From contig JBKEEF010000020.1 in NCBI GenBank assembly GCA_047975765.1, positions 100,534-164,533 of the forward strand: a stretch of DNA of 64,000 bases, given 5' to 3'. Under the pieces are notes generated by a model. It did no database searches. It saw nothing but the letters and a program-made list of their open reading frames with translations, and was not told where the DNA came from. Position 1 is the stretch's first letter. Each line of letters begins with the position of its first letter. Source of the DNA: JAQWBS01 sp047975765 (lineage in GTDB: Bacteria > Pseudomonadota > Alphaproteobacteria > RF32 > CAG-239). This document shows positions 36,563 through 44,605 of the stretch, piece after piece. A program made the position numbers and the translations under genes.

Positions 36563-36907
36563 TTAGGCTACCGTTGTTGTCGGCGTCTGTTTTTTTGCTT
36601 TTGTGAAAATTTCCACAAATTCTTGAAATTTCTCATTTTCAAGTTTTTGTTTTTCAGAAAAGCACACCGTTGAAAGAACTTTTTCAACTTTTTCGTAGTT
36701 GGAAAAAATGGTCGCTTTTAAGAGAGCTACATTTTTTTCCCATTTGCCGATCATTCTGTCTGATTTTCCATCCTTCTTTTGCAATTTAAGAACCTGTTTG
36801 GCAATGAGAAATTCTTTTAGAAGTTCAAGGGCCGAGAGATTTTTGATTTGTTCAGAAGAAAGAGGCTTGTTAGAAATAGTTACGGTAGATAAATTTAAAT
36901 TTTCCAT
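36563..36907 (-). CDS. Hypothetical helical protein, 114 aa
   Basis: Unrecognised Lys/Glu-rich protein, almost entirely helical (LELLKEFLIAKQVLKLQKKD and EKQKLENEKFQEFVEIF), with a TPTTTVA tail. No signal peptide. It is monocistronic in a gene-poor stretch. Confidence 0.5.
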   Translation of the reverse strand: MENLNLSTVTISNKPLSSEQIKNLSALELLKEFLIAKQVLKLQKKDGKSDRMIGKWEKNVALLKATIFSNYEKVEKVLSTVCFSEKQKLENEKFQEFVEIFTKAKKQTPTTTVA

Positions 36908-37079
36908 AAAATAATAAAATTTTTTGATTAATAATATTTGAACATTTGTTAGAATAGCACAAACTTTTAGACAAAATCAAGTGCTAATTTAATTTTTTTT
37001 ATAATCATTTGAAAAATATTCATTTTTTATTAGTTCATTTTAGGATATACTTCATGAGAATCAAACAAGAGGGGTGAAT

Positions 37080-37649
37080 ATGGACAAGATATTTCAAGCA
37101 ATAGATTTTGCACAAAATGCTCATCAAGGACAATATCGTAAGGGAAGTCATATTCCCTATATTATTCATCCGCTAGCAGTTATGGAATATCTCATCAGAT
37201 TTCATTGTTCAGAAGAAGTTGTTATGGCAGGTGTTTTGCATGATGTTGTTGAAGATACTCCATATACAATGGAAGATATTTTCAATATGTTTGGAGAGAG
37301 GGTTGCTGAACTTGTCGATTATGCAAGTGAACCTGAGCATGATAATAAGAGTTGGAACAAAAGAAAAACGCATACCATTGAGATGATTAAAAGTATGAAG
37401 GATAAGGATGTTCTTTATTTGACTTGTGCAGACAAACTTCACAATGTTCGTAGCATGAAAGAGGATTATAAGGTTCTTGGTGACAATCTCTGGAAGAAGT
37501 TTAAAGAAGGCAAAGAAAAACAGAAATGGTATTATAATTCTTTGAAAAATGCCTATTTATCTCATTATGAATCTGAGAAGGACGAAATTTTCAAGCTTTT
37601 TGCCTATGAAGTTGAAAGGCTGTTTGATTTTTATGCTAAAGATTGTTAG
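37080..37649 (+). CDS. HD-domain hydrolase of the RelA/SpoT or MESH1 type
   Basis: 189 aa from the ATG at 37080, after AGAGGGG; an upstream GTG is possible. HQGQYRKGSHIPYIIHP, LHDVVEDTPYT (His-Asp at 54-55) and CADKLHNVRSM match the metal-dependent HD domain of (p)ppGpp hydrolases. No synthetase domain is present. It could be a small alarmone hydrolase or a nucleotidase of related fold. Confidence 0.85.
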   Translation: MDKIFQAIDFAQNAHQGQYRKGSHIPYIIHPLAVMEYLIRFHCSEEVVMAGVLHDVVEDTPYTMEDIFNMFGERVAELVDYASEPEHDNKSWNKRKTHTIEMIKSMKDKDVLYLTCADKLHNVRSMKEDYKVLGDNLWKKFKEGKEKQKWYYNSLKNAYLSHYESEKDEIFKLFAYEVERLFDFYAKDC

Positions 37650-37730
37650 CAAATGATTCTTTTCGATGGGAAAGACGAGATTATATGCTAATCTCTCCTC
37701 ATTAGATGTTAATCTTTAGAGGAAAAACTT

Positions 37731-38864
37731 ATGAAAATATTACTAGTGCGAGACAGAAACGTATTGAACACGAACTGGCTCGTTTTTTATGCAAATTTAC
37801 TATCTGGCAGAGGGCATGAAGTTGTTCTTGCTTGCGACACATATTCAAAATTAGGTACTCTTGCTGTGGGTACATCTCTTGATAAAAGAGTCAAACTTGT
37901 TAATTTGAATGGAAAAACTAAAAATCCTATTGTGAATCTTTATCGCAAAATTAGAGGAAAGCTTTTCCCAACAAGTGCTTTGAGATTCAAAAAACTTATT
38001 AAAAAAGAAAAACCAGATGTGATTGTTTGTTATTTTCCTGTGGATTTGTTCAATGTGACAAGATTTCAAAATCACAATATTCCAATTATCTTAATGGTTC
38101 ACCACTTTCCTCCAATCATTTTGGATAAATATTTGAATAAGAATAAGCTTATCAGATGGGCTTATAAATACAGTTTCAAGAAAGTGAATACTTTCCAAGT
38201 TTTGATGGATTCATATATGGATAAAGTTGACCCATATTTTGAGCCTAAGAATATTGTCAGAATTGCGAATGCTGTTTATCAATTCCCTGAAGACGAACGT
38301 GTTGATTTAGATGTTGGGAAAAAGAAAATTATCTATGTGACTCGCATTGAAAAGAAAATCAAAAGACCTCATTTACTCGTTGAAGCATTTGCAAAAATTG
38401 CAAAAGATTTTCCAGATTGGACAGCAGAAATTTGGGGTTTACAAAAGTATCCTGCTTATGATGCGGAGATTTTGCAGATGATTAAAGACAATGGTTTAGA
38501 AAAACAAGTTTTCTTGAAAGGCTACACTAAGGATGTGATTGCACTTTATCGTGAAGCAGATATTCATGCTTTCCCGAGCATTGCTGAAGGTTTTAGCTTG
38601 GCGATTGCAGACGGAATGGCAATTGGTTTACCAACACTTGGCTTTAAGGAAGCTTTGTCTGTGAATGAAGTGATTGTTGATGGACATAATGGTTTTCTTG
38701 CTGATGATGTTGATGATTTTGCTCAAAAGCTCAAACTCTTGATGAGTGATAAGGCTTTGCGTAAAGAATTTGGTGCAAATGCGATTGCAGATATGAAAAA
38801 CTTTGCTCCAGAAATTATCATTGGAAAATGGGAAGAACTCTTTAGGCAAGTTACGAAAGCTTAA
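37731..38864 (+). CDS. Family 4 glycosyltransferase
   Basis: 377 aa with a GT-B fold. The N-terminal half starts KILLVRDRNVL and has GRGHEVVLACD. The C-terminal donor-binding half has IIYVTRIEKKIKRPH, VFLKGYTKDVIALY and the conserved FPSIAEGFSLAIADGMAIGLP. It transfers a sugar from a nucleotide donor, probably to a surface polysaccharide or lipid. No glycan cluster surrounds it, so its acceptor is unknown. Confidence 0.9.
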   Translation: MKILLVRDRNVLNTNWLVFYANLLSGRGHEVVLACDTYSKLGTLAVGTSLDKRVKLVNLNGKTKNPIVNLYRKIRGKLFPTSALRFKKLIKKEKPDVIVCYFPVDLFNVTRFQNHNIPIILMVHHFPPIILDKYLNKNKLIRWAYKYSFKKVNTFQVLMDSYMDKVDPYFEPKNIVRIANAVYQFPEDERVDLDVGKKKIIYVTRIEKKIKRPHLLVEAFAKIAKDFPDWTAEIWGLQKYPAYDAEILQMIKDNGLEKQVFLKGYTKDVIALYREADIHAFPSIAEGFSLAIADGMAIGLPTLGFKEALSVNEVIVDGHNGFLADDVDDFAQKLKLLMSDKALRKEFGANAIADMKNFAPEIIIGKWEELFRQVTKA

Positions 38865-38874
38865 AAAAAGAAAT

Positions 38875-38905
38875 AAAAGCTTAGAGAAATCTAGGCTTTT
38901 TTAAT
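38875..38905. terminator. Terminator between convergent genes
   Basis: AAAAGCTTAGA and TCTAGGCTTTT pair with one G-T around GAAA, and T residues follow. Confidence 0.7.
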
Positions 38906-39602
38906 GAGTTTTGCAACAAATTCAGGAAGGGTTTCTCCAGCTTTTCCATATATGTGTTGGTCAAAATAGAAGTTGTTAGAAGTTTCTTCTAGCGTAAATT
39001 CATAAGTATCCGCTCCGTATTTTTTAGCAATTTGCACGAAACTAGCTGCGGGAAAGACAGTGCCAGAAGTTCCTATAGAAATGAATAAATCACAAGAATT
39101 TAGGAGCTCTTCAACTTCATCCATATAAAGCAAGTTTTCACCAAAAAATACAATATTTGGCTTTAATCCTCTTTCTTTGTGGCAAAAAGGACAGGGGGTT
39201 TGTGGTGTTATATTATCAAGATTATGAAAAACTTTATGACATCTTAAGCAAATATATTGGTCAAACTGTCCGTGAATGTGATAGACGTTTTCATTGCCAG
39301 CTTGTTCGTGTAGTGTGTCTATATTTTGAGTGACAACAGAGATATTTGCTGAATAATTTTTTTTGAAGATTTGTAATTGAAAAGTGTGCAGCATTTGGTT
39401 TTACACGCAAAATTTCAGGTCTTAGTTCATTATAAAATTGATGAACCAAAATAGGATTTCTAGCAAAGCCTTCCACAGAGGCAACATCTTGAACATTATA
39501 GTTATTCCATAAGCCATTTGCTCCGCGAAAAGTTGCTAAACCAGATTCAGCAGAAATCCCTGCACCTGTTAATATAACAATATTTTGATATTTTTTATCC
39601 AT
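38891..39602 (-). pseudogene. cobB: Sir2/CobB-type NAD-dependent deacylase, frameshifted in an A8 run
   Basis: Two frames together make a normal-length sirtuin of about 236 aa. The first (from 39602) has ILTGAGISAESGLATFRG and runs to NLQKK. The second (to 38891) has VVTQNIDTLHEQAG, the catalytic YHIHGQF, Cys pairs CLRC and CPFC, and SIGTSGTVFPAA. The break is at an eight-A run on the coding strand (39357-39364); seven A would restore NLQKNYSANISVVTQ. It may be a pseudogene, a slippage switch or a sequencing error. Confidence 0.85.
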
Positions 39603-39664
39603 AATAAAGCCCTTTCTTTCATCAGAACTATATGACTTTTTTCTCTTAAATACAAATTAATTTA

Positions 39665-39693
39665 TTGACTTTTTTTGTCTAAAAAAGTATGCT
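39665..39693 (+). promoter_or_regulatory. Promoter of the 39728 gene pair
   Basis: TTGACT (39665-39670) and TATGCT (39688-39693) are separated by 17 bases, 35 bases from the start. Confidence 0.55.
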
Positions 39694-39727
39694 TATCTTA
39701 TAAAAAACACTTAAAGAGAGAAATATT

Positions 39728-40054
39728 ATGGTGAATGAAGTCAAAATCTATCCTTGTGGTAAAGCAAATCAAACAAAGGCATTTGTTCACGTTCCTGAAT
39801 ATATGAAAACAATTTTAGGTAATACTTCAACTCAAACATTGTTAAGTGGGCAAGATGGTTCAGTTGTTTCTCCCCAAACACTTCATCACTCTCCTAAACT
39901 AGAAAGAGCATTTGTGTTTGGTGTAGCCAAAAATAAGGATGAGCATTATCTTCCTTTCGCAAAGAAAATTATGAAGTGTTCGTTGAAAAAACACACAAAT
40001 ACAAAACGTGAAACTCCGTTGAATTTTACAACAACTTCAAGAGGAGGAAGATAA
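39728..40054 (+). CDS. Hypothetical protein, 108 aa
   Basis: Unrecognised basic, soluble protein with KIYPCGKANQTKAFVHVPEYM at the N-terminus split by no obvious motif and a TTSRGGR C-terminus. Codons for this end (AGAGGAGGAAG) are also the ribosome site of the next gene, so the pair is coupled. Confidence 0.6.
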   Translation: MVNEVKIYPCGKANQTKAFVHVPEYMKTILGNTSTQTLLSGQDGSVVSPQTLHHSPKLERAFVFGVAKNKDEHYLPFAKKIMKCSLKKHTNTKRETPLNFTTTSRGGR

Positions 40055-40055
40055 A

Positions 40056-40382
40056 ATGCAGTGTCTGGATTTTTCCCCTCTTAATAATTTTATGATTGCA
40101 GAAGGTTCTCGTGGTGAGCTTTATGTCTTTATGGAAGCTAGAAAATCAGATAATGTTGCACCACATATGATTTATGATGGTAATGAACATGCTTTGTTGT
40201 TGATGAACGAAAAAGAGGGAATAGTTTTGGATTACATCAACCCTGATATTAGAAAAAAATTGGCAAATTCTCGTGAAGTTATTATTGTTGAAACCCTTTT
40301 AGAAAATATTAAAGATACATATCCAGTTGAGATGAAATTTGTAAATAAATTGGAATATGATTTTTCTAAACTAGATTCATAA
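40056..40382 (+). CDS. Hypothetical protein, 108 aa, paired with the preceding gene
   Basis: Unrecognised acidic, soluble protein with alternating strand-like segments (GELYVFMEAR, HALLLMNEKEGIVLDYI). It follows the upstream stop by one base and uses a strong AGGAGGAAG site. The basic/acidic pairing and coupling suggest two proteins that bind each other, but there is no homology evidence. Confidence 0.6.
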   Translation: MQCLDFSPLNNFMIAEGSRGELYVFMEARKSDNVAPHMIYDGNEHALLLMNEKEGIVLDYINPDIRKKLANSREVIIVETLLENIKDTYPVEMKFVNKLEYDFSKLDS

Positions 40383-40405
40383 AGCAACTTGTAATTTGAT
40401 GTATA

Positions 40406-40430
40406 AAAGCTCCTTTGATGGAGTTTTTTT
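40406..40430 (+). terminator. Terminator of the hypothetical pair
   Basis: AAAGCTCC and GGAGTTTT pair around TTTGAT; seven T in total follow GGAG. Confidence 0.75.
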
Positions 40431-40504
40431 ATTTGTGAAAAAATATTTATAATTTAGTTGCGAATTAAAATTTTTGATATATTTTAGCGGTAATCTTTAC
40501 AAAC

Positions 40505-40532
40505 AAAAAATATCATTGCCTTGATATTTTTT
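40505..40532 (+). repeat. Perfect hairpin just upstream of tRNA-Glu
   Basis: AAAAAATATCA pairs with TGATATTTTTT around TTGCCT, ending eight bases before the tRNA. It could be a terminator for upstream transcription or a hairpin in the pre-tRNA leader. Confidence 0.65.
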
Positions 40533-40540
40533 GCTTAGCA

Positions 40541-40616
40541 GGTCCCATCGTCTAGAGGCCTAGGACAAGACCCTCTCAAGGTTTAAACACGGGTTCGAAT
40601 CCCGTTGGGATCACCA
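40541..40616 (+). tRNA. tRNA-Glu (CTC)
   Basis: 76 bases with encoded CCA. The acceptor is GGTCCCA/TGGGATC, the D-arm region CGTCTAGAGGCCTAGGAC is typical of Glu, the anticodon loop is CTCTCAA with CTC, and the T-loop is TTCGAAT. A terminator follows directly. Confidence 0.95.
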
Positions 40617-40950
40617 ATAATAAAAAGCCACCCATAAGGGTGGTTTTTTATTATTGATATGTTCTCCGAGATTTGAACCCGTAAAAAGGGTTCGAAAACA
40701 AGGAGAGGGCTATCAGAGAGAGCCCGCTCTTGCGACGAAGGTTCGGCGTTAAGAAAATTGCAAAGCAATTTTTAGCCAATCCCGTTGAATATTCCGACGG
40801 GTTCCACAGCTCTCTAAGCTTATTTCAGAGGCTATAGCTCTCTTCATAAGCAAAGACAGCTGTGATGTTGCAGATAAAAACGACCAATAACTGGTGTTTT
40901 TTACTTAGCCATTCCGACGTTGTTGGGATCACAAATAATAAAAAAGCACC
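40604..40950 (+). repeat. Duplicated tRNA-Glu 3' end flanking a structured 320-bp segment
   Basis: GTTGGGATCACCAATAATAA at 40604 recurs as GTTGGGATCACAAATAATAA at 40922, each followed by a terminator. Between them lie several hairpins: AAAATTGC/GCAATTTT near 40754-40773, AATCCCGT/ACGGGTT near 40778-40803 and AAAAAC..ACCA/TGGTGTTTTT near 40876-40902. T-arm-like pieces such as GGGTTCGAAAAC also occur. No gene is convincing inside. It looks like an attachment-site relic or a tRNA-derived repeat. Confidence 0.6.
40621..40650 (+). terminator. Terminator after tRNA-Glu
   Basis: AAAAAGCCACCC pairs with GGGTGGTTTTT around ATAA. Confidence 0.85.
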
Positions 40951-40967
40951 TCTATGGTGCTTTTTTG
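40940..40967. terminator. Bidirectional terminator after the tRNA 3' duplicate and the cupin gene
   Basis: AAAAAAGCACC pairs with GGTGCTTTTTT around TCTAT. Confidence 0.85.
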
Positions 40968-40988
40968 ATTAATAGTAGATGGATTATA

Positions 40989-41444
40989 TTATTCTTTCCA
41001 CTTTGCTATATGTTTAACAAATTCACCGTCTGTGAAAGTGTATTGAGACAAAGAATTCTCTTTAGCTTGAATTACAAGATATATCATTGTTTCATTTGAT
41101 GAATTATAAAGACAACGTTTTCCTTTTGGGGAGACTTTGATGATGCTTCCTTCTCTGATATCAAAGCAGTCATCATCTACTTGAAATTTTCCTTCACCAG
41201 ATAAAATGATATAAACTTCTTCATTTTCTTTATGTGTATGGAAAAATGGAATTTCTGATTTTGGAGCTTGCGTTGAAAAAGAAATTTCTGTGCCAGTTAA
41301 TCCTAGTAGGTCTTTTACAAAAATTTTTCCTTTCATTTCGTGAGCACCTATCCTTTGGGTTTTATTTTCCAGCTCATTAAGAGGTCCAATGCTAATTGCA
41401 TTATAATTTTCGTTTTTAGAAATTTGTTTAATCTTATCTGACAT
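40989..41444 (-). CDS. Cupin-domain protein
   Basis: 151 aa with a small beta-barrel: FFHTHKENEEVYIILSGEGKF carries the H-x-H..E metal-binding pattern, and DIREGSIIKVSPKGKRCLYN is the second cupin motif. Such proteins act as sugar or metabolite isomerases, dioxygenases or sensors. It is divergent from an HxlR-type regulator that probably controls it. Confidence 0.85.
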   Translation of the reverse strand: MSDKIKQISKNENYNAISIGPLNELENKTQRIGAHEMKGKIFVKDLLGLTGTEISFSTQAPKSEIPFFHTHKENEEVYIILSGEGKFQVDDDCFDIREGSIIKVSPKGKRCLYNSSNETMIYLVIQAKENSLSQYTFTDGEFVKHIAKWKE

Positions 41445-41476
41445 GTTATTTTCCTTTTATTTTGTTGTTTACAATA

Positions 41477-41506
41477 AATATAGGTTCCTATAGTGTATTT
41501 TGTAAA
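41477..41506 (-). promoter_or_regulatory. Cupin promoter with overlapping palindrome
   Basis: On the minus strand TTTACA (41501-41506) and TATATT (41477-41482) are 18 bases apart. ATAGGTTCCTAT (41480-41491) is a palindrome overlapping the -10 and is a good candidate HxlR operator. Confidence 0.45.
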
Positions 41507-41570
41507 GTAGGGATATTTTTTATATATAGGTATATTTTTTATCCTATTGAGAGAAGAAGAGAGGTGTAGC

Positions 41571-41891
41571 ATGAAAAATAATTTATCTCCGTGTCCAGTT
41601 GAGGTTACATTACAGATGTTGGAAAATAAGTGGCGTGTTTTGATTATTAGAGATTTGATTATAGGAACGAAAAGATTTGGAGAATTGATGAAATCTCTTG
41701 AAGGTATTTCTCAGAGATCTTTGACTCTTAATCTTAGAGCAATGGAAGCAAATGCTTTAGTTCGTAGAAAAGTATATGCAGAAGTTCCACCAAGAGTCGA
41801 ATATAGTTTAACAGATGTTGGATTGACTTTGGTTCCTATTTTGAATGCGATGAAGAATTGGGGAGATGAATATAAGAAAAAGGTGCAATAA
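41571..41891 (+). CDS. HxlR-family transcriptional regulator
   Basis: 106 aa from the ATG at 41571 after GAGGTG. The winged-helix of the family is clear: CPVEVTLQMLENKWRVLIIRDL, RFGELMKSLEGISQRSLTLNLR and YSLTDVGLTLVPIL. Cys10 in the LSPCPVE start is the residue used for redox or electrophile sensing in several members. It probably regulates the divergent cupin gene. Confidence 0.92.
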   Translation: MKNNLSPCPVEVTLQMLENKWRVLIIRDLIIGTKRFGELMKSLEGISQRSLTLNLRAMEANALVRRKVYAEVPPRVEYSLTDVGLTLVPILNAMKNWGDEYKKKVQ

Positions 41892-41921
41892 TTTTTCGAA
41901 CCTTATTTATTTGCAAGTTCA

Positions 41922-41955
41922 AAAAAAGCAGTTGTTTTTCAACAACTGCTTTTTT
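41922..41955. terminator. Bidirectional terminator
   Basis: A perfect 15-bp stem AAAAAAGCAGTTGTT with its complement around TTTC, between convergent genes. Confidence 0.9.
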
Positions 41956-41979
41956 CAGATTATTTGCTAGGGGTGAAAG

Positions 41980-43611
41980 TTATTTTCCACCATTCGCATA
42001 CCATTCACTAGGACAATCCCCAGTTTTGATAACCTCCCAGTCCCATTTACCTGTAGTATCTCTTACCCATTCACAAGTGTGTTTGCCATAGAGACCTTTT
42101 TTGAAGGTAAGTGTTCCCATTTTTGGATCGATTGCAATACGACCATTTACAGTTACTCTATCATTAAATGTGTAGTTATATTTTGATGAGTTGAAAGAGT
42201 TTTCAAATCTAATATATCTTGTCACATCCAATATTCCGTTAACGGTAGTGTTGCCCCAGAATTTAAGGATAACGTTGACATAAGACTTTCCAAGTGGAAT
42301 GTTAATTGTCGCAGAGTCTCCATATCCTTCAAAAGCACAAGGTCCACCGGCACGAGTAATGTTTTTGAGGTATCCGTTTCTATACGTATCCGAAGTTGGA
42401 ATTGTATATGAACCATTACTGTTCCAATAGTGTCTATATTCATAAGGGCATGGATCTGTGTTGTTATTATTTGCATACCATTCTGCAGGACATGTTCCAG
42501 TTCTGCTAACAACCCAATTCCATTTACCAGTTATGTCTGTTGCCCATTCACAATAGTGGTCGCCATATAGACCTTTTTCGAAGGTTACTGTGCCAATTTT
42601 GTTCTCATCAATCACAATTCTTCCGTTGATTGTTGCTGGTTCTTTGAAAGTCCAATTGAATTTATCTGATTTTTCCTTCCAGCCTTCAAATCTCATCCAG
42701 ACATTGTTTTTGAACTCACCATTAACAACGTTGTTTTTACCCCAGAAGCGGAAAACAGCTGTGTTATATGTTTTTCCTGCAGGAATATTGATTGTTGATG
42801 TGTGTCCATATCCTTCAAATGCGCATGGACCACCTTCACGAGTCACATTATTGCCATATGCATTTCTATATGTGTTTGATGTTGGAATTGTATATGCACC
42901 GTCTGCATTCCAGTAGTGTCTGTACTCATAAGGACAGCTTGAAGAATCTGTTTCTTCAATTTTACAGTCATTTGAGCTGTATTTTACAGTTCCGTTTGGT
43001 TCTGTACAAGAAGCAGCATTTGCTTTGGCTCCATTTGCTTGACAAGTGCTATTGAATTCTGGAGAGCATGAACATGAAGCATATTTTGCACTGCCACTTC
43101 CATCTTCGCATTTTGTTCCTGTTCCAACAAGTGGGAATGCACAATTTTTGAAAGATGAAGAACAAGAGCATTTTTCAAATCTTTCAAAACCATTATCTGT
43201 ACAACTGTCTCCTGTTGCAACTTTATTATCACCGCAACTGTCTTTTCCATATTTATATTTGTTTAAATCACAGCTACAAGTTTCGAATTTTCCATCACAT
43301 GATCCTCCGCCAACAATTTTGCCACTTGCAACACAGCTTGATTGATCATATTTGTATTTTCCATCACAATAACAATATTTTCCGTATTTAGTATCAGTTG
43401 AGCATTTGTCTCCAAGAAGCTTCCCTAATGCATCACATTGTTGTTGTGTTGTATTATATCCACGTAATGGACATGGTTTTATTTTATGCTCTCCCTTTAC
43501 AGTATCTCCACCGGTAATGAAGTGAACTGCGGAAAAGACTTCTCCTGCACCATAAAAAAAGGATAAGACAAAAGCTATTATTGCCAACCCTTTCCAGTAT
43601 TTGTGTTTCAT
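41980..43611 (-). CDS. Secreted Cys-rich protein with a duplicated 150-residue domain
   Basis: 543 aa with a signal peptide. Residues about 45-225 contain repeated Cys-rich units of the form CSC-x-x-x-(Y/F)K with spaced Gly. Then two copies of an unrecognised domain (about 226-385 and 387-543) begin CPYEYRHYWN and share YTIPTS-TYRN, GPCAFEGYG, INGRI-ID-(K)-GT-TF-KGLYG and CPAEWYAN or CPSEWYAN. Exported and probably disulphide-bonded; it may be a surface or outer-membrane-associated adhesin-like protein. Family unknown. Confidence 0.75.
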   Translation of the reverse strand: MKHKYWKGLAIIAFVLSFFYGAGEVFSAVHFITGGDTVKGEHKIKPCPLRGYNTTQQQCDALGKLLGDKCSTDTKYGKYCYCDGKYKYDQSSCVASGKIVGGGSCDGKFETCSCDLNKYKYGKDSCGDNKVATGDSCTDNGFERFEKCSCSSSFKNCAFPLVGTGTKCEDGSGSAKYASCSCSPEFNSTCQANGAKANAASCTEPNGTVKYSSNDCKIEETDSSSCPYEYRHYWNADGAYTIPTSNTYRNAYGNNVTREGGPCAFEGYGHTSTINIPAGKTYNTAVFRFWGKNNVVNGEFKNNVWMRFEGWKEKSDKFNWTFKEPATINGRIVIDENKIGTVTFEKGLYGDHYCEWATDITGKWNWVVSRTGTCPAEWYANNNNTDPCPYEYRHYWNSNGSYTIPTSDTYRNGYLKNITRAGGPCAFEGYGDSATINIPLGKSYVNVILKFWGNTTVNGILDVTRYIRFENSFNSSKYNYTFNDRVTVNGRIAIDPKMGTLTFKKGLYGKHTCEWVRDTTGKWDWEVIKTGDCPSEWYANGGK

Positions 43612-43780
43612 AATATTTCCCTTTATAGATTAATAATAGTTCTCAGTGTTATGTTATTATATATTTATATATCAAGCAATATGACAATAGTTAATATGAA
43701 TTCATTTTATCATTTCTATTTGACATAATATTAGAATAGAGGTAATCAACAATAGAGTATTTTCAAGAGGTTGAAGTGTA

Positions 43781-44605
43781 ATGAATGTGTTGGAAAAGTT
43801 TGTAAAAGGAAAGTCTGAAAACCAAAATATATGTGAAGATGGTTTGTTCGTTTCTGATAACTTTATTGCTGTTGTTGATGGAGCAACAGCAAAATCAGAT
43901 AGGCTTTTTGGTGGAAAGAGATCTGGGAAAGTTGCGATGGAAACAATTCTCTCTGCTCTTTCAATGCTTCCAAAAGAGATAGAGTGTATTCAAGCTTTCG
44001 AACAAATTACAAAATCTTTATCAGATTTCTATAGGCAACATCAAATCTTTACAGAGATGTTAGAAAATCCACATCAAAGACCAACTGCTTCAGTTATCAT
44101 TTACAGTTGTTTTCATAAGCAAATTTGGTCAGTTGGAGACTGTCAAGCCTGGGTTGATGGAAAGGAGCTTAAAACTGAGAAGTTTATAGATTTTTTGATG
44201 TCTGAAATGCGGGCATATTATCTTGCTTCTGAAATCAAACAAGGTAAGACTGAAGCGGAACTTCTTGAAGAAGATAGTGGGCGTATGTTCATTGCTCCAA
44301 TGTTAACCAAACAGTGTATGTTCCAAAACAATGAAGTGAAGTCTCAATATTCTTTTATTGTAGTTGATGGGACAAAAATTCCTGAGCAAGAAATTGTTAT
44401 CTATGATGTGTCAAATGCAAAGCAAATCGTTTTAGCTTCTGATGGTTATACGAAACTTTTTTCTTCTTTGACTGCAACAGAAAAAGAACTTGAGAGAATT
44501 TTAAAAGCTGATCCTTTGTGCTATAAAGAAAATAAAGGTACAAAAGCAATTGCAAAAGGCAATTTGTCTTTTGATGATAGAAGTTATGTCCGTTTTGAGA
44601 TTTAG
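43781..44605 (+). CDS. PP2C-like (PPM) protein phosphatase
   Basis: 274 aa with the scattered metal-binding Asp motifs of PPM phosphatases: ICEDGLFVSDNFIAVVDGAT, IWSVGDCQAWV, LASDGYTKLF and LSFDDRSYVRF. The order and spacing fit Ser/Thr phosphatases of the PP2C type, although the first motif is degenerate. No kinase is next to it. It is convergent with nagZ, overlapping by four bases. Confidence 0.75.
   Translation: MNVLEKFVKGKSENQNICEDGLFVSDNFIAVVDGATAKSDRLFGGKRSGKVAMETILSALSMLPKEIECIQAFEQITKSLSDFYRQHQIFTEMLENPHQRPTASVIIYSCFHKQIWSVGDCQAWVDGKELKTEKFIDFLMSEMRAYYLASEIKQGKTEAELLEEDSGRMFIAPMLTKQCMFQNNEVKSQYSFIVVDGTKIPEQEIVIYDVSNAKQIVLASDGYTKLFSSLTATEKELERILKADPLCYKENKGTKAIAKGNLSFDDRSYVRFEI

Noticed and set aside
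40583..40768. 61-aa minus-strand frame across tRNA-Glu ending GDPNGIRTRV
   Set aside because: This ending is the antisense of a tRNA T-arm and is a well-known false gene.
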